From Phycisphaerales bacterium (GTDB lineage Bacteria > Planctomycetota > Phycisphaerae > Phycisphaerales > UBA1924), in NCBI GenBank assembly GCA_028289195.1, contig JANQQR010000006.1, positions 62,001 through 126,000 of the forward strand: a DNA stretch of 64,000 bases, in the 5' to 3' direction. Position 1 is the first letter of the stretch; the number at the start of each line of letters is the position of its first letter. A program made the translations under genes and the position numbers. Below, piece by piece: positions 7,186 through 15,547 of the stretch. The notes beneath the pieces are model-generated. The model had not been told where the DNA came from, made no database searches, and worked only from the letters and a program-made list of their open reading frames with translations.

Positions 7186-9612
7186 TTAGCGCCCGTCTTC
7201 GACGGGTGCCTCGACGTTGGTCAGCGCGTCGGTCATGATCTCGGCCGGCGAGGCCTCGAACCCGTCGGCGTCGAACTCAACGGCCGACGACACGGTCCAG
7301 AACATGCCGAAGGGGAGCGCCGGGACGGCCTGGGCGAAGGTCCAGGGCTGGTCCATGACGTCGTTCCAATCGGTGCTCTGGAAGCCCTCTTCGATGAAGG
7401 GCACGATGTAGGGCGCGACGCCGAACTTCTGCGCCTGGGCGAGGATCTCCGCCGACATGTCGATGTCGGAGTCGCTCCAGTCGCCGGCGTCCAGATCGGA
7501 ACCGCCCGGCCAGGCGTTCGGGTCCGACTGATCGGCGTTGTCGATACGGGAGATGCCGTCGTCCTCGAAACCATCGGCCATCGGGTCAAACTCCGAAGCC
7601 TCGGTCTCGTCGCGGTCGTTGACGAAGGTCTCGAACGACCCGTCGTCCTCGAACCAGCTGTCGAGGTCGATCATGCTCAGGTCCTCGGCGGCCTCCTCGC
7701 CCTCGGACTCCTCGCCCCGGTTGCGGAGCACGTCCTCGGCCCAGCGGGCGGCCTCGCCCGAGATGATGTCCTCGATGATCGAGCGGCTCGGCCACTCCTT
7801 GAACTCACCGGTGAGCAACTCACGCAGACGCAGCGCGTCGGGCTGGTTCGGGTTCAGACCCAGCGAGCGACGCAGCGCGTAGCGGGCGCGGTCCAGGTTG
7901 CCGTCGCGGGCGGCCTTGTGCGCCTTCATGTTGAGCTTGGCCGTCTGGCGCTCGCGGCTCCAGGGCAGCAGGCCCTGACGCGTGCCGGAGCGGACGCGCT
8001 CGGTCTCGGCCAGGGCGCGGTCGCCCTGCTCGAGCATGACCTCGTCGCTCATGATCGTGGGCTTGATCATGAAGACGATCTCGTTGCGATCGGTCTCGTC
8101 CTCGTGGCCGCGGAACGCCGTCCCGATGATCGGGATGTCGCCGAAGAACGGCACCTGACGCCTGGTGAGGCCGGTCGACTCGCGGAACAGACCGCCGAGC
8201 ACGATCGTCGAGCCATCGGGGACGATCACGTTGGTCGTGATCTCCTGCGTGATCTCGTCGGGGATCGTAACCGCGGCGCCGGTGGCGTCCGAGGCCTCAC
8301 GGATGATGCCCTCGGAGACGCGGGGCTTGAGCTCCATGCGGATGTTGCCATCCGTCGCCACGAAGGGGCGGAACGCGAGCTGCGTACCCGTGTCGAGGAA
8401 CTCGACCGTCTGGGTCGTCGAGGTCTCGGTCGCCGTGGTGTTGAGGAAGCCGAGCTTGCGGCCGACGAGCACGCGGGCCGGCTGCCGGTTCAGGGCGAGC
8501 ACCTTCGGGTTCGAGAGGATGCTCACGTCCGACACCTCGTCCAGCATGCGGACGAACAGCGCGATGTCGTCGTGGATCACGCCGACCTTCAGCGTACCCG
8601 GGCCGGCCGTGTTGCCGGGAGTCACGTTGACCGCGGTGCCCTCGCGATCCGAGAGGTTGTCGTCGACGAACTCGTCATCGAAGTCACCGGCGATGAAGTC
8701 GTTCACCGCGTTCAGGGCGCCGCCCATGGTGAAGAAGTCCGCGATGTCGACGTCGTTGATGTACGCAAAGTCGATACCCCAGGCGTTCTGCTCGTTGAGC
8801 TGCGTCTGGAGGATGGTGGCCTCGACGAGCACCTGGGCCGGACGCGTGTCCAGCTGGGCCAGAAGGGCCTCGATCTCCTCGACGTGCTCTTCGTAGTCGA
8901 AGATCACGAGCGTGGCCGAGAGACCGAACTCTTCGCTGCCCGTCGGGCTGTCCTCGGGGATCTGGAACTCGCTCACGTCGCCGTTGGTCTTGATCGTGCC
9001 AACATCCGAGAGGAGCGGCACGACGAACTCGGCGGCGTCGTTGGCGTTGAGGTAGTCGAGGTGCAGGACCTTGGACACGATCTGGCGTGCCTCGGCCTGG
9101 ATCTGCTCGAGCTCCTCGAGGGTGTACACGTAGATGAAGTTCCCGCGCTCAACGTAGCCGTAGCCGTTGACGTGCAGGATCGCGTCGAGCGCCTCGAAGA
9201 ACGTGACGCCGTAGAGGTTGGCGGTCACGCGGGCGCTCACGTCGCGGCTGGCGACGATGTTCCGCTGGCTCTGGAGGCTCAGCATCTGGAGCACGTTGGC
9301 CAGATCCTCGTCCTGGACGAACAGATCGACCGTCATGTACTCGCTGACGCTGACTCCCTCGCCATCGCTCATGGCCTGGCTGTCGCCGGCCGGAGCGTTG
9401 TCCGGGTTGAAGATCTGGACGTCCTCGCCTTCCAGGGTCTGGAAGGGCGACGCCTGCTCGTTCGAGCCGGCCGGCGCGTCCTGCGTGTCAGGGAACTCCG
9501 TCGGCACGCCGCTCTGACCGAGCGCGACCGACGCCGTCGAACCGGCGACCAGCAACAGCGCGAGCCCCGCGCTGATACGGCGCGCCCCAAGTGTGCCTCG
9601 TGAAACCGTCAT
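7186..9612 (-). CDS. Secretin (GspD/PilQ-like) with long C-terminal extension
   Basis: Outer-membrane channel-forming secretin of 808 residues. A signal peptide at 1-33 ends ASVALGQ. An STN/N0-N1-like region covers about 90-250 (LANVLQMLSLQSQRNIVAS) and the secretin homology domain about 257-520, including SILSNPKVLALNRQPA and IVLGGLFRES. After the usual secretin end (IVFMIKPTIM) comes a further stretch of about 290 residues with a TPR-like helical part and an acidic Asp/Glu-rich part. Start chosen at ATG 9612, preceded by GAGGAGGAG at good spacing. It lies downstream of pilM-N-O-P homologues, the position of pilQ. The extension is not part of the standard secretin architecture. Confidence 0.95.
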   Translation of the reverse strand: MTVSRGTLGARRISAGLALLLVAGSTASVALGQSGVPTEFPDTQDAPAGSNEQASPFQTLEGEDVQIFNPDNAPAGDSQAMSDGEGVSVSEYMTVDLFVQDEDLANVLQMLSLQSQRNIVASRDVSARVTANLYGVTFFEALDAILHVNGYGYVERGNFIYVYTLEELEQIQAEARQIVSKVLHLDYLNANDAAEFVVPLLSDVGTIKTNGDVSEFQIPEDSPTGSEEFGLSATLVIFDYEEHVEEIEALLAQLDTRPAQVLVEATILQTQLNEQNAWGIDFAYINDVDIADFFTMGGALNAVNDFIAGDFDDEFVDDNLSDREGTAVNVTPGNTAGPGTLKVGVIHDDIALFVRMLDEVSDVSILSNPKVLALNRQPARVLVGRKLGFLNTTATETSTTQTVEFLDTGTQLAFRPFVATDGNIRMELKPRVSEGIIREASDATGAAVTIPDEITQEITTNVIVPDGSTIVLGGLFRESTGLTRRQVPFFGDIPIIGTAFRGHEDETDRNEIVFMIKPTIMSDEVMLEQGDRALAETERVRSGTRQGLLPWSRERQTAKLNMKAHKAARDGNLDRARYALRRSLGLNPNQPDALRLRELLTGEFKEWPSRSIIEDIISGEAARWAEDVLRNRGEESEGEEAAEDLSMIDLDSWFEDDGSFETFVNDRDETEASEFDPMADGFEDDGISRIDNADQSDPNAWPGGSDLDAGDWSDSDIDMSAEILAQAQKFGVAPYIVPFIEEGFQSTDWNDVMDQPWTFAQAVPALPFGMFWTVSSAVEFDADGFEASPAEIMTDALTNVEAPVEDGR

Positions 9613-9679
9613 CTCGACTCCTCCTCGGCGTGCGTTCATCTCTGCTCGGGGCGGAATTGCCTCGATGCTCTGACGCGAC

Positions 9680-10312
9680 TTAAAACTCTTGGACGGCCAG
9701 TGAGAGCCTCACCTTGACGCCATCCTTCTCGAGCAACACTGAGTCCGTCGTGACCTCGAGCAGGGTGAAGCCCTCGATCACGCCTCCGATCCTCAGAACA
9801 CTGCGGCGGCCACGAGTCGTCTCGATAACCGCCAACGGGCTCCGCCCCACCATCACGCTGCCAAGGCGCAACACTTCAGACTCCTTGGCAACACGCTTTT
9901 CCAGAAGCGCCCACTCCTCATCGGCGTTCTGTTCCGGCTCTTCAATCTCGCGCTGCGTAGTTTTCGGGGGTTCGCGCGTCACGACGGCCGCCTGTACCGG
10001 TGGGGGAAACTCGCGCGGGTCTACCGCGAACAGATCGCGGCTCAGGCGGGGCGAAACCGGGATCCGCTGGTACCCGCCGCTCCGCGCGCGATCCAGCGAA
10101 GCCACCGTGCGCTCCAGCGCGTGCTGCCCCATCGAAACAGGGGAGTCGAACAGATCGTCTCCCCCGACAGACGCCTCGCTCGACGCTGGGCGCACCGGGA
10201 AGACGGACTTCACACCGATCGCCGCCAGGACAACCAGCGAGGCGCCCAGGACGCCCGCCTTCTTCTTGTCCGCCGTGACGATCAGCCACACGTCTCGCAG
10301 CTTCGAGTTCAC
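9680..10312 (-). CDS. PilP/GspC-like inner-membrane component
   Basis: A 210-residue protein with one N-terminal transmembrane helix (about 20-38). A linker rich in Pro/Glu follows, then a C-terminal small beta domain (about 145-210, with VIETTRGRRSVLRIGGVI and FTLLEVTTDSVLLEKDG). That arrangement is the layout of PilP and GspC, which link the inner-membrane platform to the secretin. The GTG start overlaps the pilO stop as GTGA. Position between pilO and the secretin equals that of pilP. It carries no PilP lipobox, and sequence similarity is weak, so the assignment is mostly by position and architecture. Confidence 0.65.
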   Translation of the reverse strand: MNSKLRDVWLIVTADKKKAGVLGASLVVLAAIGVKSVFPVRPASSEASVGGDDLFDSPVSMGQHALERTVASLDRARSGGYQRIPVSPRLSRDLFAVDPREFPPPVQAAVVTREPPKTTQREIEEPEQNADEEWALLEKRVAKESEVLRLGSVMVGRSPLAVIETTRGRRSVLRIGGVIEGFTLLEVTTDSVLLEKDGVKVRLSLAVQEF

Positions 10313-10902
10313 CGCGCCTCCCCCTCGCCACCCGGCGTCACCTCGGCCAGATCGACCGGCGCATAGAACGCGTCGATCCAGATCTCCGCGTCAACGACAC
10401 CGCTTCGATCGAGCGTCCCCCGCGTGAACGGCGGACGGGTCAGCCGGAATCGCTCAACACGCACGAGACGCGGCAGCGACTCGATCTGGTTCACCGCCTG
10501 GTAGATGCTCGTGAACGGACCCGTGAGCGAAATCGACACCGGCTTGGCAGACGCGTACTGCAACGCCTTTTCCGGACGCGTTGTCAGGTCGTGCTGCGGC
10601 AGCTGGAACTGCGAGAGGATGTCCGTGAGGCTGCGCATCAGCCCCGCGATGTCGCTCTCTTCGGGGATGTCCGTCATCCGGCCGTCCCCGAACGATTGCA
10701 GCGTGTCCAGGTTCGCCTGGAGCTGCGCGATCAGCTCGGGCCCGGACGACGGCTGAGCCAGCTCGGACTCGAGAGCGGACACCTCGGATTTCAGCTCGCG
10801 CTCGCGGTGCATCGAGGGCATGACGAACACGCCAACCGTCGCCGCCACGATCGCCAGCCAGCCCGCTCCGAGGACGATGTCGGCCTTGGACACCCCCATC
10901 AC
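10309..10902 (-). CDS. pilO: PilO-like pilus assembly protein
   Basis: A 197-residue bitopic protein. A transmembrane helix at about 8-28 is followed by a coiled coil (about 30-70) and a ferredoxin-like periplasmic domain with the PVSISLTGPFTSIYQAVNQIE segment typical of PilO/GspM proteins. PilO forms heterodimers with PilN and contacts PilP. The gene overlaps pilN by 4 nt (ATGATGGGG at its start) and the following PilP-like gene by 4 nt, so the three are probably translationally coupled. Confidence 0.85.
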   Translation of the reverse strand: MMGVSKADIVLGAGWLAIVAATVGVFVMPSMHRERELKSEVSALESELAQPSSGPELIAQLQANLDTLQSFGDGRMTDIPEESDIAGLMRSLTDILSQFQLPQHDLTTRPEKALQYASAKPVSISLTGPFTSIYQAVNQIESLPRLVRVERFRLTRPPFTRGTLDRSGVVDAEIWIDAFYAPVDLAEVTPGGEGEAR

Positions 10903-11540
10903 TCGTCCTCCCCGAATTCATCGAGCCCGGCGAACGCGTACTTCGAGAGCAGGTTGACCTCGCAGTTCAAGCGGAACGTCCGGGCCGAGATGTGGTCGAT
11001 CTGTATCGTGCGCGTGTAATCGAGCGTGACAGTCTCGAACAGCGGGTTCGATTCCAGCCCGCTGACGAGATCGGCGACGGCCTTGCGATCGCGCGTGATC
11101 CCTTCAAGCTCGATCACCAGGTACGCCTCGTGGGTCTTCTCCATCCCCGTCGCCGAGTCGTGTCGTGACTTGGTCCGCGGGGTCGCGGTCAGCTGCCCCA
11201 GGGTCACCGACGAAGGGATCGCAGCGCCGAGCGCGTCGATCACCTCGGTCACCCGGATGGGCCACGCCAGGCTGTAGTAGCGCGTGATCGCTTTCTCGCT
11301 CGTGGCGATCTCATCGAGCAGGCGCTGCACCTCGTCGTTGCGCTCCCACTGGAGCTTGACCTCTTCCGCCAGGCGGTCGCGGCGCGACGACATGCCCTGC
11401 TGCCCGGCGCTGCCCCAGACCCAGCCGCCGACGAGAACGCCGGCCGCGACGATGTACGCGCTGGTCCACCGGCGGATACGGGCGCGGCGCCCGATCGCCT
11501 CGCGACATGAACGCGGCATCAGGTCGATCGCGTGCTTCAT
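10899..11540 (-). CDS. pilN: PilN-like pilus assembly protein
   Basis: A 213-residue bitopic protein. The short cytoplasmic N-terminus begins MKHAIDLMPRSCRE and includes the I/N-DLMP-type motif with which PilN binds PilM. A transmembrane helix lies at about 27-47, then a coiled coil and a periplasmic alpha/beta domain. It overlaps pilM upstream and pilO downstream by 4 nt each. The protein contains VTEVIDALGAAIPSSVTLGQ, a pattern common in the PilN periplasmic domain (L...lP..v.l..l). Confidence 0.85.
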   Translation of the reverse strand: MKHAIDLMPRSCREAIGRRARIRRWTSAYIVAAGVLVGGWVWGSAGQQGMSSRRDRLAEEVKLQWERNDEVQRLLDEIATSEKAITRYYSLAWPIRVTEVIDALGAAIPSSVTLGQLTATPRTKSRHDSATGMEKTHEAYLVIELEGITRDRKAVADLVSGLESNPLFETVTLDYTRTIQIDHISARTFRLNCEVNLLSKYAFAGLDEFGEDE

Positions 11541-12718
11541 GCCGCCTGCCCCATTTCTTCCTCGAGGCGCGGGATGACACCGTCAGATTTGCGGGTTGTC
11601 GGGGCCTTGCCCTTGCCCTTGCTCGAACGCCGGAGCGAAGACTGCTCCCAGAGGCGCATGCCGCAGCCGGCTGCCACGGAGAACTCCCCGCCCTTGCTGT
11701 ACGGGGGCTCCCACTGACCCGAACCGTCCGTCGCCTCGACGTGCTTGAGTGGTTCGCCGAGCGATGTCGGCAGACGGAGCTCCTCGTGGAGCACATCCAC
11801 GAAATGGGGAGTCGCCGCCTCGCCGCCGATGACCAGGCACTCCCGCGGACGCGAGCCGCGGAACGTGACGCTGTAGTACCGCATGCACAGCGCGACCTCT
11901 CGCGCCAGCTCACTCATGATCGGCCGGATGGACTCGAAGATGGCGCGGTCGACCTTGGGATCGACACCATCGGCGCTCGCGACCGACTGGCGCATCCGCT
12001 GCTTCCGCAGCTCCGAGACGGCCTCGACGTCCAGACCGAGACGCTCCGATGCCGCCTGGATCATCATCTCGCCGCCCAGCTCGAGCGGCTTGAAGAACGC
12101 GACCTTGCGTCCGCGGAGCAGCATGACGCCCGTCGAACGGAGGCCGACGTCCACGAGCGCCCGCACATCGTTCTGCTCCGACGCCCGACGGATGAACCGG
12201 GTGAACGAGCGTGCGCTCGAAACGAATCCTGGCTCGATCGCCATCACCCGAACGCCCTGCTTCGCCAGACCATTGACGAGCGCGACGAGCGGCTCGGTGC
12301 GTGAGCCGACGAGGATGATCTCGTCACCCCTGGCGTCGCCCTGGGTCACCTCTCCCGCGCGCATCCAGCCGAACTCCGCGTTCTCGCCGGAGCTGAACCC
12401 AAGCCGTCCGCGTGCATCGAGCTCCATCGCCCGCTGGATCTCGTCGTCGGGCATCGAGGGCTGGCGCACCGAGCGGACCCTCATGGCCCGGTCGTCGATC
12501 GCCAGCACACACTTGCGCCCCTTGAAACCGCCGGTCTCCATCCGCTCTGTGATGCTCTTGATGAGCGTCGCGACGCGGGTCTCGCTCAGCGGATCAGCGC
12601 CCGCCCCGGAGGGCAGCTCGATGCGCGCCGAGGCAACGAGCGCCAGCTTCTCGCCGCGCTTGCGCCGCAGCTGGACCATCTTCACGCCGCTCGCGCACAG
12701 ATCGATGCCGATGGGCAT
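11537..12718 (-). CDS. pilM: PilM-like actin-fold pilus assembly ATPase-like protein
   Basis: A 393-residue cytoplasmic protein of the PilM/FtsA-like actin fold. The N-terminus PIGIDLCASGVKMVQLRR is the first phosphate-binding strand-turn of PilM. Later segments VLAIDDRAMRVRSVRQPSM, ALVDVGLRSTGVMLLRG and CLVIGGEAATPHFVD match its nucleotide-binding elements. PilM recruits PilN at the inner membrane. Start taken at ATG 12718; a GTG at 12751 has a better Shine-Dalgarno (AGGGAG, 8 nt) and would add 11 residues. The next gene (pilN) overlaps by 4 nt. The C-terminus ends in a Lys/Arg-rich tail not needed for the fold. Confidence 0.9.
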   Translation of the reverse strand: MPIGIDLCASGVKMVQLRRKRGEKLALVASARIELPSGAGADPLSETRVATLIKSITERMETGGFKGRKCVLAIDDRAMRVRSVRQPSMPDDEIQRAMELDARGRLGFSSGENAEFGWMRAGEVTQGDARGDEIILVGSRTEPLVALVNGLAKQGVRVMAIEPGFVSSARSFTRFIRRASEQNDVRALVDVGLRSTGVMLLRGRKVAFFKPLELGGEMMIQAASERLGLDVEAVSELRKQRMRQSVASADGVDPKVDRAIFESIRPIMSELAREVALCMRYYSVTFRGSRPRECLVIGGEAATPHFVDVLHEELRLPTSLGEPLKHVEATDGSGQWEPPYSKGGEFSVAAGCGMRLWEQSSLRRSSKGKGKAPTTRKSDGVIPRLEEEMGQAA

Positions 12719-12828
12719 CAACCCGCTCAATCTGCCGCCACCCGTGGACACCGGACGCGCTCCCTGCTCGAGTTCCTCGCGCGCCGGATCACCACACCCG
12801 ACGCATCCGTTCAATCACCGTGCGGGCT

Positions 12829-13452
12829 TCAGCCTCCGCCGAGGTCCGCCGTCTTTGTCACCGTCACACGGCCCGTGTACGCCTGCACGGCCACGAGCCA
12901 CTGCGAGCCCTGGCCGTCGATCGTCACCGTCCCGCCGTCACCGGGATCCGGGCCGTCGAGCTGCTCGACCGGTCCGCCGAGCTCATCGAAGATGAGCAGC
13001 GCGCCGCCGTTGAAGTCGACCAGGCCGATCGTCGCCCCGCCGTAGCGGTCTTCGTCGAAGTTGCGCGAGTAGGGCGCTGAGGGGTTGTCCGGATCGGGCA
13101 GGAAGTCGAGCTCGAGGTTGAGCGTCGGGCCGTTGACCTCGGCCAGCGTGTACCCGTTCCCGTCGACGAAAGTCCACGCGCCTCCCTGACGCTCGGCGAC
13201 CTTGCCGAACCAGATCACGCGCCGGCCCTGATACGCCACCGCCTCGCCCTGCAAGTAGGTGATGTCCGCGACGATCGCGCGGACCGCCGCCTGCACGCGC
13301 AGCACCCCGGTCTGCGACATCGAGGGGATCACCAGTGCGCCGGCGATCCCAAGGATCACGACGACCACGAGCACCTCGATCAGCGTGAACGCCCGGGCGA
13401 GGGCGCCACCACGAGAACAAACCAAAGACCGACGCTGTCGTGCGAAACACAT
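12829..13452 (-). CDS. GspH-like type II secretion/pilus pseudopilin
   Basis: A 207-residue prepilin-like protein. The N-terminal leader ends ALARA before FTLIEVLVVVVILGI, giving the prepilin-peptidase motif with Glu at +5 and a single hydrophobic helix. The residue before the cleavage site is Ala rather than the usual Gly. The globular part is beta-rich with two Gly/Asp-rich loops, as in GspH/FimT minor pseudopilins. ATG 13452 directly follows an in-frame GTG and GGGAGAG. It lies about 110 nt upstream of pilM on the same strand. Confidence 0.85.
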   Translation of the reverse strand: MCFARQRRSLVCSRGGALARAFTLIEVLVVVVILGIAGALVIPSMSQTGVLRVQAAVRAIVADITYLQGEAVAYQGRRVIWFGKVAERQGGAWTFVDGNGYTLAEVNGPTLNLELDFLPDPDNPSAPYSRNFDEDRYGGATIGLVDFNGGALLIFDELGGPVEQLDGPDPGDGGTVTIDGQGSQWLVAVQAYTGRVTVTKTADLGGG

Positions 13453-13481
13453 CACGGGTCGCTCTCCCGGCGCTGCTGCGC

Positions 13482-13820
13482 TTATTCGTCACCCGGGACC
13501 GGGAAGCGCGACATCTGCGGCATCTCCGGCATCTCCAGGACCTTGACCTCGAACGGACCGGCGAGCCGGCCCTCGAGGCTTTCCATGCGGCTGTTCAGGG
13601 ATTCGAGCTGCGCGATCATCTGCTGACGCTGGCTCGCAGCGTTCGGGGGCGCGATCGGGTTGTCCGTGCGCCGGTTCGAACGCTGCGCGTTGGCCTCGCT
13701 GGTCAGCGGCGCCCCGCCCTGCTGCAGGATCATCACGCCGAGCAACACCGCGACGATTGTGAGCATCGCGTTGGCGTAGCTGCCCTGCTTGGCTTCCCCC
13801 CGGCTCTTCAGTGCGTTCAT
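13482..13820 (-). CDS. Small membrane-anchored coiled-coil protein of unknown function
   Basis: Not a recognised family. The 112-residue protein starts MNALKSRGEAKQGSYANAM. It has one transmembrane helix (about 20-35, TIVAVLLGVMILQQGG) and a Gln/Asn-rich linker. A predicted amphipathic coiled coil (about 60-90, with IAQLESLNSRMESLEGRL) precedes a short tail with the repeat EMPEMPQM. ATG 13820 has GGAG 7 nt upstream; longer in-frame readings start inside the preceding intergenic region without a signal. It sits 29 nt upstream of the GspH-like gene in the pseudopilin cluster, so a structural or tethering role in the apparatus is plausible. Confidence 0.7.
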   Translation of the reverse strand: MNALKSRGEAKQGSYANAMLTIVAVLLGVMILQQGGAPLTSEANAQRSNRRTDNPIAPPNAASQRQQMIAQLESLNSRMESLEGRLAGPFEVKVLEMPEMPQMSRFPVPGDE

Positions 13821-13852
13821 CACGCTGCTCCAGACTTTCGTTGGTCTTCTGG

Positions 13853-13875
13853 GCGCCACGATCCTCGCGTGGCGC
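13853..13875 (-). repeat. Hairpin in the pseudopilin intergenic region
   Basis: GCGCCACG at 13853-13860 and CGTGGCGC at 13868-13875 form a perfect 8-bp stem with a 7-nt loop. It lies 33 nt upstream of the small coiled-coil gene in a 195-nt gap. No T-run follows on the minus strand, so it is better seen as an mRNA-stabilising or processing hairpin than as a terminator. Confidence 0.4.
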
Positions 13876-14015
13876 GTCTCGCTCTCGATCGGATCGGACT
13901 TTCCCGAGCCCGACCTGAGGCCTCTCGCAATTCCGGACGCTTTTCCGATCGCCCGGCGACGCAGAGACCGCGCGAGGCTCGCCGCCATCCGGATCCGTGA
14001 GAACCGAATCCGGAC

Positions 14016-14465
14016 CTACTCGTTGCTGTAGAGGTCGGTGTCCATATCGAACCCGCCCGGGTAGAACCCGATCCGGTTCGCGTTGATCACCTCGAAGTAC
14101 CACCCCGCCCCGGCACCGGGGACCGCCGCGACCGCGACCGCCTCGGTCGCTGCGCTGACGTCCGAAGCGCCCATGTAGGTGTTGAACGGCTCTTCCTTGA
14201 GGTAGTTGGTCGAGACCAGGATGCCCCAATCGCCATCGGCCAGGGGAGACGTCGCGTTGGTCGTCGGGAGCAACCCGCCGTGACGCGTGCGATAGAGCTC
14301 GATCTGATTCTGGATCTCCTGGACCTGCTTGCGGAGCGTCACCTTGCCGCTCTCGGTCGCGGCGCTGGAGAGCTGCGGAACGACGATCGCCGCCAGGATC
14401 CCGAGGATCACGACAACGATCAGGATCTCGACGAGTGAGAATGCTGTCCGGTCGCTCGTCCGCAT
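14016..14465 (-). CDS. GspG-like pseudopilin (second copy)
   Basis: A 149-residue prepilin-like protein. The leader MRTSDRTA precedes FSLVEILIVVVILGILAAIV, again with Ala before the cleavage site, Glu at +5 and a single long N-terminal helix. The rest (about 125 residues) has the compact layout of GspG major pseudopilins, with NQIELYRTRHGGLLP, WGILVSTNYLKEEPFN and a C-terminal DLYSNE. ATG 14465 is preceded by GGGAGCGGAGCG. It is closely related to the neighbouring gene at 14605-15123, sharing a GILVS-YLKE-PFN core, and the two probably arose by tandem duplication. Confidence 0.9.
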   Translation of the reverse strand: MRTSDRTAFSLVEILIVVVILGILAAIVVPQLSSAATESGKVTLRKQVQEIQNQIELYRTRHGGLLPTTNATSPLADGDWGILVSTNYLKEEPFNTYMGASDVSAATEAVAVAAVPGAGAGWYFEVINANRIGFYPGGFDMDTDLYSNE

Positions 14466-14519
14466 ATCGCTCCGCTCCCGTCGGCGCGGTGCCCGGAGCA
14501 CCCCGCCGCGTATCCAAAC

Positions 14520-14547
14520 AGCCGGAGCCCCGCGAAGGGCCCCGGCT
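14520..14547 (-). terminator. Probable attenuating terminator between pseudopilin genes
   Basis: AGCCGGAGCCC (14520-14530) and GGGCCCCGGCT (14537-14547) pair in a near-perfect 11-bp stem with a 6-nt loop. On the minus strand it is followed by TGTTTGG, a modest T-rich tail. It lies between the first and second pseudopilin genes, so it could make the first pseudopilin mRNA more abundant than the rest of the cluster, as major pilins often require. Confidence 0.55.
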
Positions 14548-14604
14548 CGTGTAGTCGTTCAACCCGGCGATCAAGCCGGGATGTGGATCAGGTGATCAAA
14601 CGGT

Positions 14605-15123
14605 TCAGGGAACCTCGCTGGTCAGGATGTACTGGGCGTAGCCAGTCTCGTTCGACAGCAGGTTGTTGATCGGGTCGTAGCCCTGAGCGAAGATCTGGTT
14701 GGGAAGGGCGGGCGGGCCGGCAGCGGCGGCGCGGAAGCCCCAACCCGAGGTGCCCGCAGCGGGGTCACCGGCGGCGATGTTCGGAGTCACACCAGCAGCG
14801 GCGACGATGTCGGTCGCGTTGGTGAAGCCGTTGAACGGCTGCTCCTTGAGGTAATCCTCGCTGACGAGGATGCCCCAACCATCGTTGCTGCCGGCCTGCA
14901 GCCAGCCGTCAGCGGCCGCGGGGATCGCACCCTGGTTGCGGACGCGGAAGAGCTCGAACTGGCTCTCGATGGTCTGCATCTGGCTCTGCAGGGCGCCCTT
15001 GACGGCTTCCTGGCTGGCACTGGTGAACTGCGGGATGACGATCGCGGCAAGAATGCCGAGAATCACGACAACGATCAGAATCTCGACCAGCGTGAAGCCA
15101 GTCATGCGACGACGAGTGCGCAT
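14605..15123 (-). CDS. GspG-like pseudopilin (first gene of the cluster)
   Basis: A 172-residue prepilin-like protein. The leader MRTRRRMTG precedes FTLVEILIVVVILGILAAIV, with the canonical Gly-Phe cleavage site and Glu at +5. The globular part contains MQTIESQFELFRVRNQGAIP, WGILVSEDYLKEQPFNGFT and a Gly/Ala-rich loop, ending YAQYILTSEVP. ATG 15123 has AAGGAG 8 nt upstream. It is the only pseudopilin here with Gly at the cleavage site and it precedes a terminator, so it is the best candidate for the major subunit. Confidence 0.92.
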   Translation of the reverse strand: MRTRRRMTGFTLVEILIVVVILGILAAIVIPQFTSASQEAVKGALQSQMQTIESQFELFRVRNQGAIPAAADGWLQAGSNDGWGILVSEDYLKEQPFNGFTNATDIVAAAGVTPNIAAGDPAAGTSGWGFRAAAAGPPALPNQIFAQGYDPINNLLSNETGYAQYILTSEVP

Positions 15124-15482
15124 CAGAACGTCTCCTTGAGGTACGACCTCGTTCACTCCGAGCAGGGACGTTGGCGCCTGTGCCCCTGCTCATCAATCCT
15201 CCGTCGGCGACGACCCGCGCTGAGCCGAGCGCCTCACGCGGGGCCGACGGATCGCTCCCCTCCGGTGCGATCCGCCGGTCCCACCAAGGACCGAGCCGCG
15301 GCAGAGCGCCAGCCAGCCGCGACACCGCCGCAAACGGATGCGACGATGTCGAAACTTCGGCCCTCCCCAGCCCTCACTTCACCCGCTGAAGAAGTTCCCC
15401 GATTCGGGCCTCCGCAGAGCCCGCGCATCAGGTCCATCCGCTCCCGTTCCCCCCAACTGCCGGATCAGCAGCAGTGCGCACG
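15124..15482. other. Intergenic leader region of the pseudopilin cluster
   Basis: About 360 nt without a convincing gene. An inverted repeat CGGATCGC (15248-15255) / GCGATCCG (15267-15274) with an 11-nt loop could fold in the 5' leader of the pseudopilin mRNA. I could not find a clear -35/-10 pair. A GGAGG-ATTG-ATG on the minus strand near 15190 opens a reading frame that runs out of frame into the pseudopilin gene and is probably spurious. Confidence 0.4.
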
Positions 15483-15511
15483 AAAAGGCCCGGCGACCGG
15501 CGCCGGGCCTT
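15483..15511 (-). terminator. Intrinsic terminator after the HEAT-repeat gene
   Basis: AAGGCCCGGCG (15485-15495) and CGCCGGGCCTT (15501-15511) form an 11-bp stem with a 5-nt loop. On the minus strand the stem runs into a TTTT tract (the AAAA at 15483-15486). It lies 37 nt after the stop of the HEAT-repeat gene and before the co-directional pseudopilin cluster. Confidence 0.85.
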
Positions 15512-15547
15512 CTATAGAGTCCAATTGAGCCGAGTCGGGTCCGGGAA

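Noticed and set aside
13853..13875. Hairpin considered as a terminator
   Set aside because: No T-run follows on the minus strand and the next gene is in the same cluster; kept only as a hairpin.
15123..15200. Possible leader peptide ORF with GGAGG upstream of the first pseudopilin
   Set aside because: The frame runs into the pseudopilin gene out of frame, has no recognisable peptide and no attenuator-type sequence.
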